Assembly: GCF_026163695.1 (NCBI RefSeq)
Contig: NZ_JAOTID010000003.1
Coordinates: 62,001 to 126,000, forward strand
Reading direction: 5' to 3'
From: Shumkonia mesophila
Lineage (GTDB): Bacteria > Pseudomonadota > Alphaproteobacteria > Rhodospirillales > Shumkoniaceae
Length of the DNA stretch: 64,000 bases
In this document: positions 59,763 through 64,000 of the stretch, one piece after another
Layout of the letters: every line of letters begins with the position of its first letter
How positions within the stretch are numbered: position 1 is the first letter of the stretch
The notes under the pieces: model-generated
The model's database searches: none
Seen by the model: the letters and a program-made list of their open reading frames with translations, nothing else
Told to the model about the DNA's origin: nothing
Made by a program: the position numbers and the translations under genes

Positions 59763-60705
59763 AGGGCTCGCGATAGATCGCGGTGTGCAGGCCGCCATCG
59801 GCGGTGACGAAGCCGCGATACATGCCGGGGCAATTGAACGGCATGGAGACGTGACCGGCGGCATCGACGGCGACGAGGCCGCCCGAACCGCCGATGGCCG
59901 CGAGTTCATCCATCACCACGGCGCTTGCCGCCTCATCCAGCGCCTGCTTCGCCCATCGGATGCGCGAGGCGACCTCGTGGCCGACGGCACGGCGAATGAA
60001 GAACTCGCCGTGCCCGGTCGCCGAGACTGCGCAGGACGCATTGTCGGCCCATGTTCCCGCCCCCGGCAGTGGGGAATCGCCGACGCGTCCCGGCATCTTC
60101 GCGGTCATGCCGCCGGTCGAGGTGGCGGCCGCGAGGTCGCCCAAGGCATCGCAGGCGACGGCGCCGACCGTTCCATGCTTGCGGGCCTCGTTGCCGTCGT
60201 CGGCGAGCCCGAGACGGTGCCGTTCCAGCACCTCTTGCAGGGCCTGCCAGCGGATTTCGGTGCGAAACCACGAGGTCGGCCTGTGTTCCAGACCGACCTG
60301 TCGGCAGAAACGGCGCGCCCCCGGGCCGGCCAGGAGAACGTGATCGGTCTGTTCCATCACAGCCCGCGCGGCCAGAACCGGATGGCGAGGCCCGCAGATG
60401 CCGGCGACGGCCCCGGCCCGGCGGTCCCGTCCGTCCATGACGGCGGCGTCCATTTCCATCTTGCCGTCGGCGGTGAACACGGCGCCGCGGCCGGCGTTGA
60501 ACAGGGGGTCGTCCTCCAGCGCCATCACCGCCGCCGTGACGGCATCGAGGGCCGTGCCGCCGTCCCTCAGCACCGCGTGGCCGGCCCGCAGGGCGTGGCG
60601 CAACCCGGCGTGAAAGGCGTCCTCGCGTTCGGCCGTCATGGCTTCCCTGGGGACGGTGCCGGCCCCGCCGTGAATGGCCAGGACGGGGCGGATCGCAGGG
60701 GACAT
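59743..60705 (-). CDS. iaaA: Isoaspartyl peptidase/L-asparaginase (Ntn hydrolase)
   Basis: A 320-residue plant-type asparaginase precursor. IHGGAGTVP and FNAGRGAVFT mark the family, and self-cleavage would occur before the nucleophilic Thr in KHGTVGAVACD; TSTGGMTAKMPGRVGDSP lies in the beta-chain. ATG 60705 has GAAGGAG upstream. It hydrolyses beta-aspartyl dipeptides or asparagine in the cytoplasm. It follows the abgB-like gene by 16 bp in an operon that starts with a peptide ABC ATPase. Confidence 0.92.
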   Translation of the reverse strand: MSPAIRPVLAIHGGAGTVPREAMTAEREDAFHAGLRHALRAGHAVLRDGGTALDAVTAAVMALEDDPLFNAGRGAVFTADGKMEMDAAVMDGRDRRAGAVAGICGPRHPVLAARAVMEQTDHVLLAGPGARRFCRQVGLEHRPTSWFRTEIRWQALQEVLERHRLGLADDGNEARKHGTVGAVACDALGDLAAATSTGGMTAKMPGRVGDSPLPGAGTWADNASCAVSATGHGEFFIRRAVGHEVASRIRWAKQALDEAASAVVMDELAAIGGSGGLVAVDAAGHVSMPFNCPGMYRGFVTADGGLHTAIYREPCRIERD

Positions 60706-60721
60706 CGCCGGGTGCTCCTTC

Positions 60722-62152
60722 CTATGCCAAGGCCGCCGGGCGCGGCTGGACCGGCGGGTGGACGTCCTTGGGAATGGGACAGGCATAAGGCGTCTTCTGC
60801 GTGCGGTCGCGGAAATCCTTTTTGGCGCGGGCCATCAGTGCTTCGTCGGTCATCAGGTCGACGGCGGTGGCGGCCATGACCTTGGCGGCATAGGCCAAGC
60901 CCTTGTGGGCGGCCGGCGCCTTGCCCTGGGCGGTCAGCTGCCAGGAATGGCCCGGCGTGCCGATGGCACAGGTGGCGACCCGGGCCTCGACGGTGGGCAC
61001 CGTCCAACTGACGTCGGCGACGTCGGTCGAGCCGATCATCGGCTCGCCGACGGCATCGAGCGGAACGATGAAGTCGCAGAGCGGCGTGGCCTCCCGCACC
61101 GGCAGTCCGACCCGCCGATAGCCGCTGAGGATGTCCTCGTCGCTCAGCGTGGCCTGGATTCTGGCGGCGTAGTCGCGGTCGGCGGCATCGAATCCCACCG
61201 GGCCGAGGCGCTGCATGTTGAGATGCATGGCCTCGCGCAGCGGCGTGTTGCCGAGCATGCTGGAAACCGCGCTGAGAATCGAGATGGTGACCTTGGTTTC
61301 GGTCATCAGGGCGGCCCCCTCGGCCACCTTCTTCACCCGCTCGTTGAGGGCGAGCATGCCATGAACGTCGCGGGCGCGAATGGCGTAGCGGACCTTGGCC
61401 GAGGCCTGGACCACGTTGGGCGCGATGCCGCCGGAATCCAGCATGGCGTAATGGATGCGGGCATCCTGCGGCATATGTTCGCGCATGTAGTTGACGCCGA
61501 CGTTCATCAGTTCCACCGCGTCGAGCGCGCTGCGTCCCAGGTGCGGTGCCGCCGCCGCATGGGAAGCGCGGCCGGTGAAATGGAAGTCCATGCGCGTGTT
61601 GGCCAGCGACAGGGCCTCGTCGACCCGGGTCATTGATCCCGGATGCCAGGTGATGGCGACATCGACGTCGGCGAAGGCGCCGTCGCGGACCATGAAAGTC
61701 TTGGCGGCGCCGCCTTCCTCGGCCGGGCAACCGTAATAGCGCACACGGCCGGGCCGGCCGGTCTTTTCCAGCCACTCCTTAAGCGCAGTCGCCGCCAGCA
61801 GGGCGGCGGAGCCGAGAAGATTGTGGCCGCAGCCGTGGCCGGCGCCGCCAGCCTCGAGCGGCCTCGGCTCGGCGATGTTGGCTTCCTGGCTGAGGCCGGG
61901 CAGGGCGTCGTATTCGCCGAGAATGGCGATGACGGGCCCGCCTTGGCCGGCCTCGCCGATTACCGCCGTCGGGATGCCGGCCGCGTTCTCGGTCACCCGG
62001 AAGCCCTGGGCCCGCAGCATGGCCGTATGCTCGGCCACCGAGCGGTATTCGGCGTAGGCGATTTCCGGCATGCCCCAGATGCGGTCGCTGAGGTCGGCGA
62101 AATGCTTGTGGTGGTCGTCCACTAGTTTCCAGATGGCGTCGGAATTTTGCAT
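60722..62152 (-). CDS. abgB: M20D amidohydrolase, AbgB-like
   Basis: A 476-residue aminoacylase-1-family metal hydrolase. ILGEYDALPGLSQEA and GAGHGCGHNLLG carry metal ligands; GCPAEEGGAAK has the catalytic Glu; ASHAAAAPHLGRSALDAVELMNVG is the dimerisation signature seen in the AbgB subunit of p-aminobenzoyl-glutamate hydrolase. No AbgA partner is in the window. It is likely a cytoplasmic amidase acting on an imported acyl-amino acid or dipeptide. Confidence 0.85.
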   Translation of the reverse strand: MQNSDAIWKLVDDHHKHFADLSDRIWGMPEIAYAEYRSVAEHTAMLRAQGFRVTENAAGIPTAVIGEAGQGGPVIAILGEYDALPGLSQEANIAEPRPLEAGGAGHGCGHNLLGSAALLAATALKEWLEKTGRPGRVRYYGCPAEEGGAAKTFMVRDGAFADVDVAITWHPGSMTRVDEALSLANTRMDFHFTGRASHAAAAPHLGRSALDAVELMNVGVNYMREHMPQDARIHYAMLDSGGIAPNVVQASAKVRYAIRARDVHGMLALNERVKKVAEGAALMTETKVTISILSAVSSMLGNTPLREAMHLNMQRLGPVGFDAADRDYAARIQATLSDEDILSGYRRVGLPVREATPLCDFIVPLDAVGEPMIGSTDVADVSWTVPTVEARVATCAIGTPGHSWQLTAQGKAPAAHKGLAYAAKVMAATAVDLMTDEALMARAKKDFRDRTQKTPYACPIPKDVHPPVQPRPAALA

Positions 62153-62203
62153 GGAATCCTCATTGGGCTTCGTTGGGCTGAAGGGAAGGGGGTGGGGCCG
62201 CCG

Positions 62204-63067
62204 CTAGAAGTTCACGGCGGCGGGCGCGGTCATCTCGGGCAGCTGGCCTTCGAACCACAGACCAGCGGCGGCGGCGGACATGGCGCAGCCGTCGTGGGCA
62301 ATGCCCGGCACCTCGGTCAGGCGCCAGTTGAAGGGCAGGCCGTATTTTTCCGCCGTCTCGCGGCCGCGGGCGAAATAGTTGCGGGCGCGGTGCAGGCGCC
62401 CCGGTCCCTGGGCCTGCGCCTCGGGCTGGGAGGGCAGGTTGTCGGCGTTGGCGTTGCAGTCGTCGATGCCGGCCAGGATGTGCAGCGGATAGGCAAAAAG
62501 GCGACGCAGCTCGTCCACCCCGAGGCCGAGGCCGCCCAGACCTTCCGGAAAGGCCTTTTCCAGGGTCGGCAGCGAGTACCAGCCCGCATTGGCGGCGATC
62601 GCCGCCTTGAACAGGGCGCCGCCGTGCGTCGAAATCATCCGGTGGACGAACTGGCCCCCGGCCGAATGGCCGTAGATGCGCGCCTTGGGCTGCTTCATGA
62701 CGCTGACCTGCTGCAAGGCGGCGACGACGCGGCCCGGGATCGCGAAGACCCAGGCGTCGTGGGGCCGAACGCTGCCGTCGGCGTCGAAGACGAGGCCGTT
62801 ATTGTAGTCCTCGGTCTCGGGATATTCGGCCCGCGCGAAGGTCGGCGCGACGATCAGAAGGCCGTGCCGGTCGGCCGCCGGAATCCAGAAGTCGCGATAA
62901 TCGTCGCCGTTGCGGTTCATGCCATGCTGGACGATCACCACTGCGCAGTCCGGCGTGTGCCCGACCGGACGATAGGTGTTGAGCGTGAGGGGTCGCTCCG
63001 GGTTCAACGGATCGACGAACGGGATGGCGTTGCGGCCGTAATCGGCGAGAAGGCTCTTCAGGGACAT
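62204..63067 (-). CDS. Alpha/beta hydrolase (esterase-like)
   Basis: A 287-residue alpha/beta-hydrolase. VIVQHGMNRNGDDY holds the oxyanion strand, and GHSAGG the nucleophilic Ser; Asp in AGIDDCN and His in GIAHDG are plausible triad partners. No signal peptide is seen. It lies 8 bp after the peptide ABC ATPase gene and 51 bp before abgB, so it is probably part of the same catabolic operon. Substrate unknown. Confidence 0.8.
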   Translation of the reverse strand: MSLKSLLADYGRNAIPFVDPLNPERPLTLNTYRPVGHTPDCAVVIVQHGMNRNGDDYRDFWIPAADRHGLLIVAPTFARAEYPETEDYNNGLVFDADGSVRPHDAWVFAIPGRVVAALQQVSVMKQPKARIYGHSAGGQFVHRMISTHGGALFKAAIAANAGWYSLPTLEKAFPEGLGGLGLGVDELRRLFAYPLHILAGIDDCNANADNLPSQPEAQAQGPGRLHRARNYFARGRETAEKYGLPFNWRLTEVPGIAHDGCAMSAAAAGLWFEGQLPEMTAPAAVNF

Positions 63068-63075
63068 GAAATACC

Positions 63076-64000
<925 letters not shown>

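Overview
The window is 64 kb of GC-rich, densely packed DNA with short gaps, many 4-bp ATGA start/stop overlaps and clear Shine-Dalgarno sites. It carries three TctABC tripartite tricarboxylate transporters, TRAP and ABC importers, and IclR, TetR, LysR, LacI and GntR regulators. This gene set suits a versatile heterotrophic alphaproteobacterium (Rhodospirillales-like is my best guess), but no rRNA or housekeeping marker is present to confirm it. No tRNA, rRNA, CRISPR array, IS element or prophage was seen.

Region 1 (1-17280) is the 3' part of a nonribosomal peptide cluster. It holds a truncated NRPS (A-T-E / C-A-T / C-A-T), a second NRPS (C-A-T-E) that ends in an epimerisation domain with no thioesterase, a signal-peptide-bearing serine hydrolase of the beta-lactamase/PBP family, and an AsnB-type glutamine amidotransferase. 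Region 2 (17366-20705) pairs a cytoplasmic adenine deaminase with an adenosine deaminase-like lipoprotein.

Region 3 (20766-26762) is a sialic-acid-type locus. A divergent promoter with tandem palindromes separates a SiaPQM-like TRAP transporter from nanA, a NanR-like regulator, a cupin and a ROK kinase. Region 4 (26820-33243) is a LacI-controlled ABC sugar operon ending in an MGH1/GH63-type glycosidase; it probably takes up and splits a glycosylated small compatible solute.

Region 5 (33273-44839) has tctBCA with a DHDPS-family lyase, a 2-hydroxyacid dehydrogenase and a LarA-like protein on the minus strand, an iclR gene, and a plus-strand Fe-alcohol dehydrogenase, D-threonate kinase and PdxA2 unit. 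A 15-bp palindrome, GWTCG-N5-CGAWC, lies behind a TTGACA hexamer in front of all three units, so they are probably one IclR regulon. Region 6 (44971-52475) is tctACB plus a DUF1932 dehydrogenase converging on tetR-galD-galB-galC, the lower half of the gallate/4-oxalomesaconate pathway. The same CAAACGTTTG palindrome sits at both outer ends. Region 7 (52934-58429) is tctCBA with a second PrpF-like isomerase and a LysR gene. Region 8 (58578-64000) holds peptide and amide hydrolases and the start of a dipeptide-type ABC importer.

Two patterns cut across the regions. Each regulator has a recognisable palindrome, several of them shared between units. All five complete solute-binding-protein genes are followed, 10-20 nt after the stop codon, by a strong 11-13 bp hairpin before the next transporter gene.
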